Below, piece after piece: positions 22,509 to 33,892 of a stretch of 64,000 bases of DNA (positions are counted from its first letter, which is position 1; the number at the start of each line of letters is the position of its first letter). The stretch is from Cynocephalus volans (taxonomy: Eukaryota; Chordata; Mammalia; Dermoptera; Cynocephalidae). The stretch covers positions 157,715,490 to 157,779,489 of the forward strand of contig NC_084462.1 in assembly GCF_027409185.1 (NCBI RefSeq). The letters are read 5' to 3'. Position numbers and translations under genes: made by a program. The notes below the pieces were generated by a model, which saw only the letters and a program-made list of their open reading frames with translations, searched no databases and was not told the DNA's origin.

Positions 22509-22856
22509 CTCCACACCTAATGGCGTCCCGGCGGTACAGGCCAGGACAGCAACACCCCCCCCACTCCCCCAAGAGAATCAGTCCTCCTGCCTTATGGGCC
22601 CCAAACCAGCCACCCCCGGCTCCCCGAAACCGTGGCCCAGCAGTTCCCAGCTCAAGGGTCCCGGTACAAAATGGCGGCGGGCCTCAGGAACCAACCATAG
22701 AGAGTCCGCCTGCCACAGACAGAGCGCAGGCCTCTTAGCGTCCGCCCCGCCCCGCCCCGGCCTCGCTTCCGCTGGAGGTGGGGGAAGGGTGCGTCTCTAA
22801 GGGCCCTTCTAGGAAAGCCTCACGCAGTCTCCGTGGTGCCGGGTCATCCGAGCTGA

Positions 22857-22866
22857 GTCACGTGAC
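22857..22866. promoter_or_regulatory. Palindromic E-box GTCACGTGAC
   Basis: This is a 10-bp perfect palindrome around CACGTG, about 165 bp upstream of the presumed exon 1 donor. The flanks (GTCACGTGAC) also fit USF/TFE-type sites, so CLOCK-BMAL1 is not the only candidate. Confidence 0.6.
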
Positions 22867-22869
22867 TGG

Positions 22870-23030
22870 TGAAAGCCGTCGCTGGGGAGGAGGGAGGAGA
22901 AATGGGCGGGAGGCCGGGGGATAGCTGGACACCCGGCGACCACGGGGTTGTCATGGAGCCGCGGGGCCGGGCTCGCGCATGCGCTACCTGACCTGCGGGG
23001 CCGGTCGTGGAGCTGCGACCCCGGCCCTGG
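22870..23030 (+). other. CIPC: Probable untranslated exon 1 of CIPC
   Basis: No coding sequence is needed upstream of the exon 2 start codon. A good donor (CTGG|GTGAGA) lies at 23031 within the island. The left border is a guess; the transcription start cannot be read from sequence alone. Confidence 0.4.
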
Positions 23031-24773
23031 GTGAGAAAGAGAGGGCCGGGCCTGAGGGGAGTAGAGATGGCGCGGCGGGAGAGGGTTTGGGCGAGGACCG
23101 TGGGGAAGGGAGTGGGCATAGAGGAGAGAAGAAGGGGAGCGAGGTAGGCGAGAGGGAGCACCGAGACTTTCGGGGGGACGGAGCACCAAATTGTGGGGGC
23201 AGAGGGTGGTGCGCCCCTCCCCCAGCTAATCGGTTTTGCCGTGATAGGTGGGGCCTGCGTGGGACAGGCAGTCGCGGGTGAGGAGGGGGCGGTGTGAGGA
23301 GCGAGTGGGCCCTGGTCTAGCCGTGGGGACAACAGCCAGCTGGGCGTCTGGGTGGGGAGAGAGCCTGGAGGCCAGCCAGGCTGTGAGCAGGGGGCCAGGG
23401 AATGGGCAGGTGAGTGGGCGCGAGATCTGAGGACCTGGTGAGGGTCTTGGGCCTTCAGTTTGGGGCTGGGGGAGTGCCCTGTTCTGGGCCCGGGGCACAG
23501 GTGTGCTGTCTTTTCTCGAGACCGGCCGTCATCCACTTTGCTTGTTATTTGCCCTGAGTGCCAGCTCGCCAGGAGTGGTGCCAGAGATAGGGGTGTGGGA
23601 GAGAAGGTGAGAAGTGCCAGGTAAGGGGTTAGGGGTTAGTGGGTGGGTTGGGGGGAGCTCTGATCCGGGCCCAGGTACAGGCCAGAGCCAGACTCTGTTA
23701 TTGCCCAAGTCCTGGCAGTACGTGTTGCCTGGGCATTTGCCCTGGAAGGCTGGTGGTATGCCAGTCACAGCACAGTACTAGGGTCTGCCCAGTTCTTCCC
23801 TGCTGAGCTGGCAGGCTGGTGGATTCCTGGAGGGTGCACATGCTGTCTGACACAGATGCAGCGTGGGCTGGTGCGAATGGGTAGGTGGGCACTGTCACTG
23901 TGAACTCTTTGCAGTGGGGGATTTGAGAAAGTTCTCTAATCTGATCTCCCCTTGGAAAGGTGAGAATGGAGAGAGCCATACCTGGTTTTAAACTTAGGAA
24001 ATTGTTTGGAATCGGGGTTCAGGATCTTTGACTTGAATTTTCTGCCAAGTTGGAGAATGGAATGAATGTGATGGGGAAGATGAACGTTGGAGATTTAGAT
24101 GGATGGGGTTTTTCCACTGTTAAAATACACAGACATTCTCCCAAAATGGTATCTTTGAATATGCAGACCAAAAGAAAATGACTTCAGAGAAAACCTAGTA
24201 ATGTGTTTATAGTTCTAACTGGTATTACTAATGGTTTTCTGGGTGGTAAAGTCTTTGTTTTCTGTGGCCTTATCACTTTATTGTATTTAAGCCTCTGCTT
24301 GGGCTTCTGCCTCACACCTCTGTCCAGGCATGCATGTTGTACACGTGACACATTTTAAAGGGATCTTGAACTCTCAGGAATGTTGCCAAGAATCCATAAA
24401 ATGAGAGATCTAAAAGCAGTATTTCAGGTGCTTTCCTTGTAACCCTTGGGTCTCCTTTTCACTGCAAGCTCAAATCTCCACAGACTGTGGATTAGATCAA
24501 CGTTTAATTTGGATGGTGGATTTGTCCCTGAGGTTTCATTTTTAGAATAAGATGTAGATCAATTATCTGTTTTCTGCAGTGCACCAGACCTGCAAGTTAG
24601 ATCTTGAGGTGACCATGGCAGGTGACAAATAATTAGACCCAAATGTAAGAAGTATAAAAACAAAAGAGTCAAGTGCTGTGGAGCACTTGCTAGAATTTTC
24701 TTATACCTATTTATATAAACCTATATATTTATTGATTCTCTTTCTATTATGAGTGTTATGTTTGTTTGTTTGT

Positions 24774-24862
24774 TAGGGCAGCTGGCCAGTATGGGGGATC
24801 TGAATCCTTGACCTTGGTGTTACAAGGCTGTGCTCTAACCAATTTAGCTAACTGGCCAGCCC
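24774..24862 (-). mobile_element. Monomeric CYN-type SINE
   Basis: Read on the - strand: GGGCTGGCCAGTTAGCT, GGTTAGAGCACAGCCTTGTA, ACACCAAGGTCAAGGATTCA and GATCCCCCATACTGGCC, then a short A/C-rich tail. It is one tRNA-like unit and is more diverged than the dimeric copies. Confidence 0.8.
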
Positions 24863-25580
24863 AACTTTTGAGTTTTAGTGTGTACTATCCTCTCCGTGAA
24901 ACTTTTCGATGATGTGATGTGTTACGTATACATGCATGAAAGGCTCAATTAGGGCCAATTCTAACCATTTTGAAGCTTAAATTAGTCCTTCTAATGTGGA
25001 GTGAGGTACATGGGGTCCGAGACATTTGTAAAGCATTGTTAGTGTCTTCCAGTCTGTGCCAGGAAGCAGAGATGACACATTGGGTAAGAGCTGAGTAACC
25101 CATTTTCAACTCCTGGTCAGCTTGTTAGCACCTAACTTTATTGTAAAACAATACTAGAGAGGAAAAAAAAAATCAAACAACTTCTTGAGGTTTTCAGACT
25201 TTGTCATTTGCGTGGCCTTGAGTTTGAGAGCGCCGGTAGTAAATGCCATCACTCTGCCTGTTTCAGCCCTGTCGAGGACTTCATATGGTGCTGTGTATGA
25301 GCGGGTCTATTGTTCATGACTAATTAACAGCCTCAGCCCACTCCCAGGAAGGAGGTGCTGCTCCTTTCAAAGAAGAAAGGTTGGAGAGGGATGTAGGCCT
25401 TCATTCTCCATCCACGTGAGCCTCCCTGAGCTTTACTGAGGACAGAGGCTTTTATATTTTTAATCATTTTTACACCCAAAATAGTCAATTTACCATTCTA
25501 AATTCAATTATGCATTCTTTATTTCCAACTGCCACCAGCTCCCTAGGATCTAAAATTTTAGCATCTGTTCTCCTTTTAAC

Positions 25581-26395
25581 TGTATAGGGGCAGAAAGGTG
25601 TGGTACCTTTTGTCACCCGTCATAAGGATCACAGCCAACATTCCCATAACAAAAGACAGGTTAACAAGACAAAGGCATACCAGATTTATTTAGTAAAGTT
25701 TTATGTGATATGAGAGCCTTCAGAAATGATCCAAACACTTAGGGAAAATTATTTTTATGTTCAGGTTTTTTTGTTTTTTTGTCTTTTTTTTGTGACCGGC
25801 TGTACCGTGCTCATCCAGTGAGCACACCGGCCGTCGGTATATAGGATCCGAACCGGCGGCGGGAGCACTGCTGCGCTCCCAGAGCTGCACTCTCCCGAGT
25901 GCGCCACGGGTTCGGCCCTATGTTCAGGTTTGATGAGGAATGGACAGGTGTGTAGAAATGTGATTGTACAAAAAGGGTATGATCTAATGGTAATTGACTG
26001 AGGGGAAACCCAGCAAGACCTGTGTGTTCAGATTTTTGTTGGCCTCTCTTGTGTGGCATTCCTTCTTCCCCAGTATAAGGCAGGACCCTTTCTGAAATGA
26101 GGGTTTATGATTTACTATCAGACAGGGTAGGTCAGAGAAGTTCGTTATGGCCAGCTCCTACGCAGAATGGCAGAGGAAGTTTAGGGTAATATGTCTAGTT
26201 TCTGTGACCCACCTTGGGGAAGAGGAATTCTAGTTTCTATGGCCTGTCTTAGGGGAGAAAGGGACATAGGAGATAGAAGGACAGGAGAAGGTAGACAGAG
26301 ACTTTGCTTCTGAGGCACTTCCAATGTTCTTTAGTTCAAAGTACTCAGCATGCCAAAGCTCTGTACTTTGAGGTATTGTTTTCTGAGCCCCAACA
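25581..26395 (-). mobile_element. Solo LTR (ERVL/MLT2-like), interrupted by a SINE
   Basis: The element starts TGTATAGGGGCAGAAAGG and ends GAGCCCCAACA. A - strand AATAAA (plus-strand TTTATT near 25687) fixes its orientation. A second copy of the same family is at 45538-46196. A SINE at 25769-25918 is inserted in it. No convincing target duplication was found. Confidence 0.75.
25769..25918 (-). mobile_element. GC-rich CYN-type SINE variant
   Basis: A perfect 13-bp target duplication (TATGTTCAGGTTT at 25756-25768 and 25919-25931) shows a clean insertion into the LTR. The outer parts match the dimeric CYN SINE (GGGCCGAACCCGTGGCGCAC and GGTGTGCTCACTGGATGAGC). The tRNA-like centre is replaced by a GC-rich block that can fold: GGGAGC and GCTCCC at 25861-25880. 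Many CpGs survive, suggesting a young copy. Confidence 0.88.
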
Positions 26396-27559
26396 ACCAA
26401 TTTCTTAGTATTTCAGTATTTTGATTCCATGATCAGTGTTGCCCTGCAAATTTTCAATAAGCCAGAATAAACTCCTGGGTATTTTCTGTAGCTCTGTTAA
26501 CTACACTTTAATAATAATAGCAAGCCTTTTTCATTGTCTTGTCACAAGGATTGTAGATGACTAAACTGGGATGCTTTATCTAAAATGAAAGATAATAAAT
26601 AATTCATGTTTAGTAAGATAATGTAAAACTTTGTCAGGTTCTTAATCGGTTGCAACTAGCACAAGCTACCTTCCTAATCTAAATCAACAGCCTGGTCAGA
26701 CTTGAATTAGTGTGAATGCCCATCCACAAGCTACTTCCATTCTGAAGAAGGCTCCCATTCATTTTTGGACAGTATTATTTTAGGAAAACTACGCTATGTA
26801 CATTTGTTGAGTTTCACACAAAAGGATCCTGATTTAATTAGAGATAGTTTTACATTTAAGTCTACTTTTTAGATGGGGCTGTCTGTGCTGTCAGATGTCA
26901 TAGCCATCAAATAGACGTTGCTTTTGCATAGTGCTCTGTGAGATGTGACAGTGACATTGTTTATCTTTTATGCACATAGGATTAAATGTGTGACCTGTGG
27001 AAGAAAAGTGTTTGATTTGACATTAAATGAATGAGGAAGCCAGCTCCCTTAAATGAGTCAGATATGGGGCAAAAAAAAATTTTTTTTTCTTGAAATTGTT
27101 TAAAGTTCACTCTCATTCAGACCAGTTTGTGTTCCCTTTAGTCCACTTCTACTGTATGCAAAGTATGAGCAGGAGGATTGCTCAAGGATGCTCAAAAGCA
27201 TCCTTGTGTTCTATTTAATTTTATTTTGAATCCTTCCTCTCTTGAATAGTTGTTCTTCACTAGATCCTGTATTAGCACAAATGTTCAGACTTGGCACTTC
27301 AGGATATTCCAGATGCAGTGCTCTTTGGTAGGGAGCTCATGTTTCTCTCCCACTCAGGACAACAGGATGGAGTCACGAGTGGATTGTAAGTTAAAACATC
27401 ACCAGACTTTGCTTATACCTACCCAGTTTTATTATTATGATCGTTTTCCTTGCTGGATCCCTATTCTCTTTATCCCTGCAGTATCCTTTGTGTTCTTACC
27501 ATGATGAAAAGTTCTCAGCCTCTGTTGGCCCTTTGAAGGGCTGATTTGTCTCATTCTTG

Positions 27560-28485
27560 CACTGTTAGCCTAGGTCTGGATCTGCTATGGACTGTGTCAC
27601 GGGAGTGAATCTAGACTTCTCTCCTGGGTCCCAGTGTTACATGTGACTGCCTCCCCAGCATCTCCACTTGGATGACTAATAGTCACCTCAGTTACAAGAC
27701 CAAAATTGAACTAGCCACACCACCCTGTCCCACCCCACTCAACTCCTTTCTATGCTCTTCTTGGGCTCCCTAGCTTCGGGAATAGTACCACCATCTACCC
27801 CCAACTCCCATACAATAACCAAGTCCCATCAGGTCAGCTGCCATGTTACACTTCTTCCCAGCTCCACTGCCACCATCTTAATTCACCTGGACTGCTATGG
27901 TAGCATCTGAACAATCTCAATGCCACTGTCACCTCTTTCCCCCTTAGTACCAGTCCAGCATCCGAAATGCTTTTAAAATACAAATCTGATCATGTTGGTC
28001 TTCTGGTTAAAATCCTTCTGTGGCTTCCTATTGCTCTTAATATTCAGTCTTTCCAGCATGGATTCCAAGGCACTGCCTGTCTGTCCCCCACTACCCACCT
28101 AGCGTCAGGGCATGGTATTCTACTCCTCTGCACTGTCCTGCCTCCCCGGCCTTTCTTTGAATGTGCCAAGCTCCGTGCTCCATTAGGGCCTTCACACTGC
28201 CTGGAACACACCTGCATACCCCATCCATCACCTAACTCCTACTAACTACTCATCCTCCAGATTCCAGCTACGTGGCACTTCCTCAGTCTATTACCCCTCC
28301 CCTTCATAGCTCTTATCAAAATAGTCATTAGTTTTGTAATTACTTCATTAATATCTGCCTCTCTTTCTAGATCACAAGCTCCAAGAAGGAGGTAATCTTG
28401 ACTATTCTGTTCACTCTATATCCCCAGTCCTAGCACAATGCCTGATTCACAGTGAGCACCCAATAAATACTTTTAAATGACTGAA
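27560..28485 (+). repeat. L2 LINE 3' part
   Basis: The L2 order is clear: AAATCTGATCATGTTGGTCT, AAAATCCTTCTGTGGCTTCC, GCTCCATTAGGGCCTTCACA, ATCACAAGCTCCAAGAAGGA, and the terminal CCCAATAAATACTTTTAAAT. It is an ancient copy inside CIPC intron 1. Confidence 0.85.
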
Positions 28486-28532
28486 CATAAACTTATCTGA
28501 GCCTCAACTTCCTCCTCTGTAAAGTGGGATAG
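28486..28532 (+). repeat. MIR fragment split by a solo LTR
   Basis: TGAGCCTCAACTTCCTCCTC TGTAAAGTGGG is MIR. The sequence resumes after the LTR at 28892-28965 with GCAATAAATGTTATGG, so the LTR landed inside a MIR. Confidence 0.6.
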
Positions 28533-28891
28533 TGTTGGGCTAGGGCTCACAGACCCTTCAAACCCGTTGTACAGACTGGGTCACAAACCCCTCACTTGCA
28601 GGTCCACGGGCTAGGTAATAGGGAAAAGGTCCTGGGAGCCGTGGGTAAAAGTTAATAGGCTTTATTCTGATGCAAGCTCAGGTACCTAGCAGCAGCCGCC
28701 CTAGTGGCCTCCCGGGGTGTACTGAGGATGCTGGGGGTCAGAGCAGCATGTCCTTTATACTTCACGAGTCAGATAACCAAGGAACTCCTGAGCACACATG
28801 CACATATTTACGTTAAACAGGTTAGGTCATGCTTGGCAAGATTCTGAACATCTGAGGGATCCTGAGCATTTATATTCCAGTTTTCCTTACA
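28533..28891 (-). mobile_element. Solo LTR of an ERVL/ERV-S-like family
   Basis: The LTR runs TGTTGGGCTAGGG to CCTTACA on the + strand. The - strand AATAAA (plus GCTTTATTCTG) sets orientation. Flanks GATAG (28528-28532) and AATAG (28892-28896) are a 5-bp target duplication with one change. It is related to the LTR at 46408-46856 and, more distantly, to the provirus LTRs at 47502 and 51298 (shared GGGAGCCGT, TTTATACTT and GCAAGATTCTGAACATC). Confidence 0.85.
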
Positions 28892-29056
28892 AATAGCAAC
28901 TGAAGAGGACATTATAAGGCTCAAGTGAGAGAACACTAATAGCAATAAATGTTATGGACTTCTATACAAGCATTTTATCATATGTGATCTTATTTATGCA
29001 TAAAAGTTTTTTAAGCCAAAAAGTGGCATGCATATGTAAGGAGTTATTTTTACTCT

Positions 29057-29221
29057 TTTTTTTTTTTAAAGATGACTGGTAAGGGGATCTTAACCCTTGA
29101 CTTGGTCTTGTCAGCACCACGCTCACCCAGTGAGCTAACCGGCCATCCCTATATGGGATCCGAACCCGGGGCCTTGGTGTTACCAGCACCACACTCTCCC
29201 GAGTGAGCCACTGGCCAGCCC
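29057..29221 (-). mobile_element. Dimeric CYN-type SINE
   Basis: Both units are present on the - strand, including GTGGTGCTGGTAACACCAAG in the first and GTGGTGCTGACAAGACCAAG in the second, then a poly-A tail. The target duplication TTACTCT occurs at 29050-29056 and 29222-29228. Confidence 0.88.
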
Positions 29222-29752
29222 TTACTCTGCTTAATACCTCATCCAAAGAACCGAGAGGTTATTTTGAGAAAATCTACACTATGGGAGGTGACACTAGGTC
29301 ATGAGCCTGCAAATGTATACTGGGAAAGCAAGCCTTGTTGGTAGGTGTCTCCTCCCCTCCCCCCTCTCCCCAGGGATAAGGGTCAGTTGATTTGGTTACC
29401 CATTCCAAAAAGCCTAATCAAATGTGCCTTTGTTAGTGGTTTACAAAGTTTCCACTGAATATGGTGTGTGTGTCTTGAATTTGTAATGGAATTAGAGGGC
29501 AGCCAGAGGATTGCGAATCTCCTTTTGGGTGGAAACCATTCTGTTCAGTAAGCTTGAAGCTTTTGTCAATTGAGACGTCTGAGAAAATATAGCTGGTGTG
29601 GGCGAGGCCGGTGTCCTTTGCCCTTGCTCTGTTCCCTATTTGAGTCACCTGTTTCAGCTCTCTGGGCACTGACTTCTTATGTAATTGTTGTTTTTCATAG
29701 GGCAATCTGGTTGAAAAGAGTACCGATGAACCTGCTGCCAGCCTAGTAAGAA

Positions 29753-29888
29753 ATGGAGAGGAAAAACCCATCCAGAGAGAGCCCCAGAAGACTCTCAGCC
29801 AAACTAGGCAAAGGCACAGAGATGAAAAAAGTGGCTCGTCAACTTGGCATGGCGGCTGCCGAGTCAGATAAGGACTCTGGATTTTCAG
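29753..29888 (+). CDS. CIPC: CIPC coding exon 2 (protein residues 1-45)
   Basis: CIPC (CLOCK-interacting pacemaker, earlier KIAA1737) is a nuclear protein that binds CLOCK and represses CLOCK-BMAL1 transcription. The exon begins at acceptor TTTTTCATAG (ending 29700) with 52 nt of 5' UTR. The start ATG at 29753 has G at -3 and G at +4, and an in-frame TAA (29747-29749) lies two codons upstream, so this is the first possible start. The exon encodes a basic, Ser/Arg-rich N-terminus beginning [13 protein letters not shown] and ends after one base of codon 46 at donor GT (29889). Residues SDKDSGFS suggest phosphorylation sites (inference). It joins in phase to 34103. Confidence 0.95.
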
Positions 29889-30297
29889 GTTTAAAATATC
29901 TTATCCTTTCTGCATTGTAAGGAATGGTTTGTCTGAAAAAGTTTCTACCTAAAATTCATTTGCCTGATAAGGATGGGAAGCTTTCACACACAGAACAAGT
30001 AACTACCTGATTTCTTCAAATGGCAATTCTGATGCCATACGGCAGGGTACCCATTGTGGGGTTAGTTCTGAAAGAATGATTTGACATCTTTTCTCAACTT
30101 TAAATCTTACATGTCCAACTGTTGCAAGTGGTTACTGGAAAAAATATTTAAATACTCATAATTCTGTTGTTTTAGCTTTTTTTCATGGGAATAGTTGCAT
30201 TATAGGGGAAAAAATACTACTGCATGTTGCTACCATGTAACAAATTTGAAGACTGCCAGTTAAAAGTAGTGTATAATTTGTTAAGATAACTTTTTTG

Positions 30298-30360
30298 TAA
30301 CACCAAGGTCAGGAGTTCGGATCCCCTTACCGGCCAGCTGCCCATCAAATGAAAAAAAAA
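30298..30360 (+). mobile_element. 5'-truncated CYN-type SINE
   Basis: Only the end of a tRNA-like unit is present (TAACACCAAGGTCAGGAGTT, CGGATCCCCTTACCGGCC) plus a poly-A tail. A perfect 15-bp target duplication, AAGATAACTTTTTTG, occurs at 30283-30297 and 30361-30375. Confidence 0.88.
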
Positions 30361-31036
30361 AAGATAACTTTTTTGCTAAGAAAGTAATTTTGCTGTGTTT
30401 AAACCTCCCTCCCTCCATACCTCCCCAGATATAAAATATCTGTGTGTTGTATATTTGGACTCTTGAGTCACCTGGCCCCGTTCTAAACTTGAATATCTAT
30501 TAGAGACAAGAAAGTAGAACAGTTTTCTTTACTAGTTTGTCTTAAACCTTACCTGAACAGGCTAGCTGCATCCTCAGTGAATATTAATTTTGTGCTGAGG
30601 CTCTTTTTTATTTCCAGGTCTGAGAGTAGTGGCTTATATAAAGCTCTAGTGTCAACATTTTGGGCCCAGGTAATGCACAGGGGTGATGCCAGGGGATTCT
30701 GGCTAAGTCAGCATCCTGAGAGTGAAGCGTTCTCTAGAGGAAGACATGTTATCCAAGCTCACAAAGACAAATTGAGCCGTTTTGTTGATTAATTTATGGT
30801 GAGAAATGCAGCTGTTAGGAAAACCAGAACCCCCCTCATTCTTAGATTGGTGTATCTTCTCCCTGTAGGCATGCTGCGTGAGAAGCTGAATTATAAATAG
30901 ACTGTTGCTCAGAGAGGAACAGAGCACTGACCAAGGGATTAGAGTAAGAGGAATTAGTTGCCCTACCCAGGGCCAGGACAGTCCAGGGAGGGGCAGGCCA
31001 ACCTGTAGCCCTTGGGATTTTTCTTCTCTATTTCTT

Positions 31037-31155
31037 AGCAGTGGTTCCCAGGCTTGCCTTATTATAAGGCTCGCCTGAGACATTTATTAAAAATACTGGT
31101 CACCAGACCCCTCTCCTGGAGACTCTGTAAAGAGTCTGTGGGAGGGCCTAGTATA
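31037..31155. repeat. hAT-type (MER20/MER5-like) DNA transposon fragment
   Basis: CAGTGGTTCCCAGGCTTGCC, AAAATACTGGTCACCAGACC and CTGGAGACTCTGTAAAGAGT follow the order of mammalian hAT-Charlie MITEs. It is an old fragment. Confidence 0.55.
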
Positions 31156-32094
31156 TGGAACAGAGACACTTGTTTCTTTGTGTTTTTTTTTAACAAGTGT
31201 CTCGTATGATCAGACAGGTTTGGGAAATAGGTCTTGTGTCTCTTTTTCTTTTAACGTTCATGTTTGCTTTTTGTCTGTTTTTCATATCATGAAGGTAATA
31301 CATGCTCGTTGTAAAAGCTTAGAAATTTGGAAAAGTGCAAAGAAGAAAATGAACATTATTCATAATCCTACCATTTGTTATTCCCAGTACTGTTGACATT
31401 TTGGCACTTCTCCTTCCAACAACTTCAACTTTGTGAGGCTAGTTGTTTAAGAAATATTGTGCCCTTCAGACATAAAATGGTATTGAAAATGACCAAACTA
31501 ATTTTGTCCCAGGAAGTGGCCCCAGTGAATGCCTCCAGTCACTCCTGGGCCAGGTGCCTGTGATTTTGTTACTGTCTGAGTTATCATTCGAGTTACCTTG
31601 GACTGTGGTGAAATTTGCAAAATGAAGATAGTTTTTTCCATTTTAACGATTTTTTCTAATTTTATATTTTGAAAATTTCAAATCTGTACAAAAATGAATG
31701 AATACCTTACTTTTCTTTTAGATCCACTGGGTATTATCATTTTTCCATATTTGCTTTATCTCTCTATACACACATGCATGCACACATGTACACTAGCTGA
31801 ACTATCTTAAAATAGGAGTTGTAAGCACTTGACATTTCACCCCTAAATACTTCAGAATGATCTCCTAAAAACTAGGACATTTTTCTATATAATTGTAATG
31901 TCATACCCTTAACACTGATACAGTTATCATTAGCTACAGTCCAGACTTAGATTTTCCCCATTGTTCTACTAATGTCCTTTATAGCTGTTTGTCCTTTTGT
32001 CTATTTGTTTTGGATCCAGGATTCAGTTGAGGATTGTGCATTGCATTTAGTTGTCCTGTCTGTTTGGTCTTATTTAATGTAGAACAGCTCCCCC

Positions 32095-32186
32095 ATCTTT
32101 CCTTTCTTTTCCTTTCCTTTCCTTTCCTTTCTCCTTTCCTCTCTTCCCTCTTCCTTCTTCCCTCTTCCCCTCCTTTCTTTTCCTTC
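32095..32186 (+). repeat. Pyrimidine microsatellite (CCTTT)n
   Basis: A run of CTTTC and CCTTT units, nearly pure C/T, lies just before the SINE and includes its left target duplication (32172-32186). Confidence 0.85.
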
Positions 32187-32281
32187 TTTTTTTTTTTAAT
32201 AAAAGATGATCAGTAAAGGGATCTTAACCCTTGACTTGGTGTTGTCAGCACCACGCTCTCCCGAGTGAGCCACGGACCAGC
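32187..32281 (-). mobile_element. Monomeric CYN-type SINE
   Basis: One tRNA-like unit on the - strand: GTGGCTCACTCGGGAGAGCG, GTGGTGCTGACAACACCAAG, GTCAAGGGTTAAGATCCC, then a poly-A tail. The 15-bp target duplication CCTTTCTTTTCCTTC occurs at 32172-32186 and 32282-32296. Confidence 0.88.
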
Positions 32282-33094
32282 CCTTTCTTTTCCTTCCTGA
32301 TGACATTGATATCTTTGAATGAGTTAGGCCTGTTGTTTTGTGGGATGTCCCACATTGTGGATCTTCTAGTAGTTTCCTCATTATTAGAATCAGGATACAC
32401 ATTTTTGACCAAAATACTACATTGTTGATGTTGTATCCTTTCCATTGCAACACAGAAGGAGACTTGTAAGTTGGTCTTAGTTTTGGTGATGCTCTGGTCG
32501 ATCACTTGGTTAGGGTAGTGTGTACCAGATTTCTTTACTGTAAAAGTACCCTTTTCTCTTTGTAATTAATAAGTAATTTATGGGATGATACTTTAAGATC
32601 ATGTGATTGTTCTGTTCCCCAACAAACTCTTGATCAGAGTTAGTATTCATTTATGATACTTGCCTATCAGTTACTACATTCGTGGTTTCAAAGTGGTGAT
32701 CTTATAATTCTGTCATTCTTTGTACCTTCTTAGCTGACGTTCTTCTGTAAAGAAGCGTGTTCCCTGTTCCACCCCCTCTTTTGAATATCACTGTGGCTAC
32801 ATGGATTCCTTTTGTAATTCAGTTTGTCAATTCATTAACATCATTATTTTTGATACTCAAATTGTCCCAAATTTGGCCACTGGGGGTCCCTTCTAGGTAG
32901 CTCCTGTCTCTTTCTGACACATCCCAGTTAGTGTTTAAATACTTCCTTGTTTTCTGGGACAAGCAGCTGTACACTCACTGCCAAAGACTTGGAATCAGCT
33001 ATTTGTCCAAGGAGCCCTGGTTTCCTATATGTGCAGAATGACATTTAGAAAATAAGATCTGGGCACTAGATATGTACATTACTTCTGGGATCAT

Positions 33095-33190
33095 TTGTTT
33101 CTGGCCTAATGATTCTTAACTAGAGGCGCACATTTGGATTACTTGTACTTAATGAAAATACACCTACCTGGGCACCAGGTATATCTTGTC
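33095..33190. repeat. hAT-type (MER5-like) fragment
   Basis: TAATGATTCTTAACTAGAGG, ACATTTGGATTACTTG and ACCTACCTGGGCACC resemble the first half of a MER5-like MITE. It is short and diverged. Confidence 0.4.
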
Positions 33191-33892
33191 TCTATTGATG
33201 AATGTCCTTGTGGTCACACAATCTCCAAGCTAGAGAAAATGCAGTTGTTGACATTTGCATTCATTTAAATTAAAGTCACGTTTCAGTCCTGCCTTGTCCG
33301 GATTACTGAGATTCATGATGAACATTTAGGCTATTCCAGACTCCTCGGTAGCAGGGCACAACAGCTGTTTGGTTTACTCCAGCAGGTATCTAATTTCATA
33401 CATTTTGTGTGGGATGCATATAGGGCAACCTTATTTTCTTTGCCTTGGAGAGCATCTTTCTAACACTCATTGTGCAGGGTCCCCAATAGGCACTCTCAGC
33501 ATGTACTTAGGACACTAATAAGGGAAGTGCTTAATAGGGTAGAGGAGGCCAACGAAAAGAGGAACATTTAAACCTCAGCTTTGATGAAATTACCCAGGAT
33601 TTTACAATTAGATAATTTAGGAAGAAGCTTTTTTAATTTCAACATGGATATAAGTTTTGAGGTTTACAGATTGTTTTTGTTTTCCTTATTATAATTACAT
33701 CTTGTGGTGCCTAGAGCCTCTCAAGGTCTTACTCCTGCATCTGGCTGCACATACCCCTCCCTTCTCAGTAACAGATTCTTGAAAGTGATGAGCCAACTTT
33801 GAAGGCTTCAACTCATTTCCCCTGTAGAGTGGTGATAATTATGCAGGTCTTGTCTGTAAGAGATTTAGAAAGGAAGTCAAGCTGCCTAGGGC

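Larger units (their letters stand above)
22380..23290. promoter_or_regulatory. CIPC: CpG island promoter of CIPC
   Basis: This stretch is GC-rich and CpG-dense, unlike its surroundings. It carries a run of GC boxes (about 22742-22762, GCCCCGCCCC units), two CACGTG E-boxes and no TATA box. The first coding exon of CIPC is 6.7 kb downstream, so this island is the likely promoter and first, untranslated exon. Islands of this kind often transcribe both ways; the opposite direction leads straight into the antisense ERV. Confidence 0.85.
23031..29700 (+). other. CIPC: CIPC intron 1
   Basis: This interval runs from the presumed donor at 23031 to the acceptor TTTTTCATAG at 29691-29700. It contains two SINEs in intron sequence (24774-24862 and 29057-29221), an antisense LTR (25581-26395) with a third SINE inside it, an L2 (27560-28485) and a solo LTR (28533-28891). 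23291-24770, 24863-25580 and 26396-27559 show no recognisable feature apart from G-rich tracts near 23636-23660. Confidence 0.6.
31650..33090. repeat. Old L1M-type LINE fragment
   Basis: The stretch has typical L1M/HAL1-like non-coding and 3' sequence (TTGTCCTTTTGTCTATTTG, CCAAGGAGCCCTGGTTTCC, AATAAGATCTGGGCACTAGA). A SINE at 32187-32281 and a pyrimidine-rich microsatellite interrupt it. Family and strand are not certain. Confidence 0.55.

Noticed and set aside
22369-23536. Long overlapping frames (up to 230 codons) across the CIPC CpG island
   Set aside because: Several frames on both strands are open only because stops are rare in GC-rich DNA. No motif or homology; the CIPC start codon is in exon 2.
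30703-31083. 126-codon frame on the - strand in CIPC intron 2
   Set aside because: It spans a hAT MITE and unrelated intron sequence and has no domain features.
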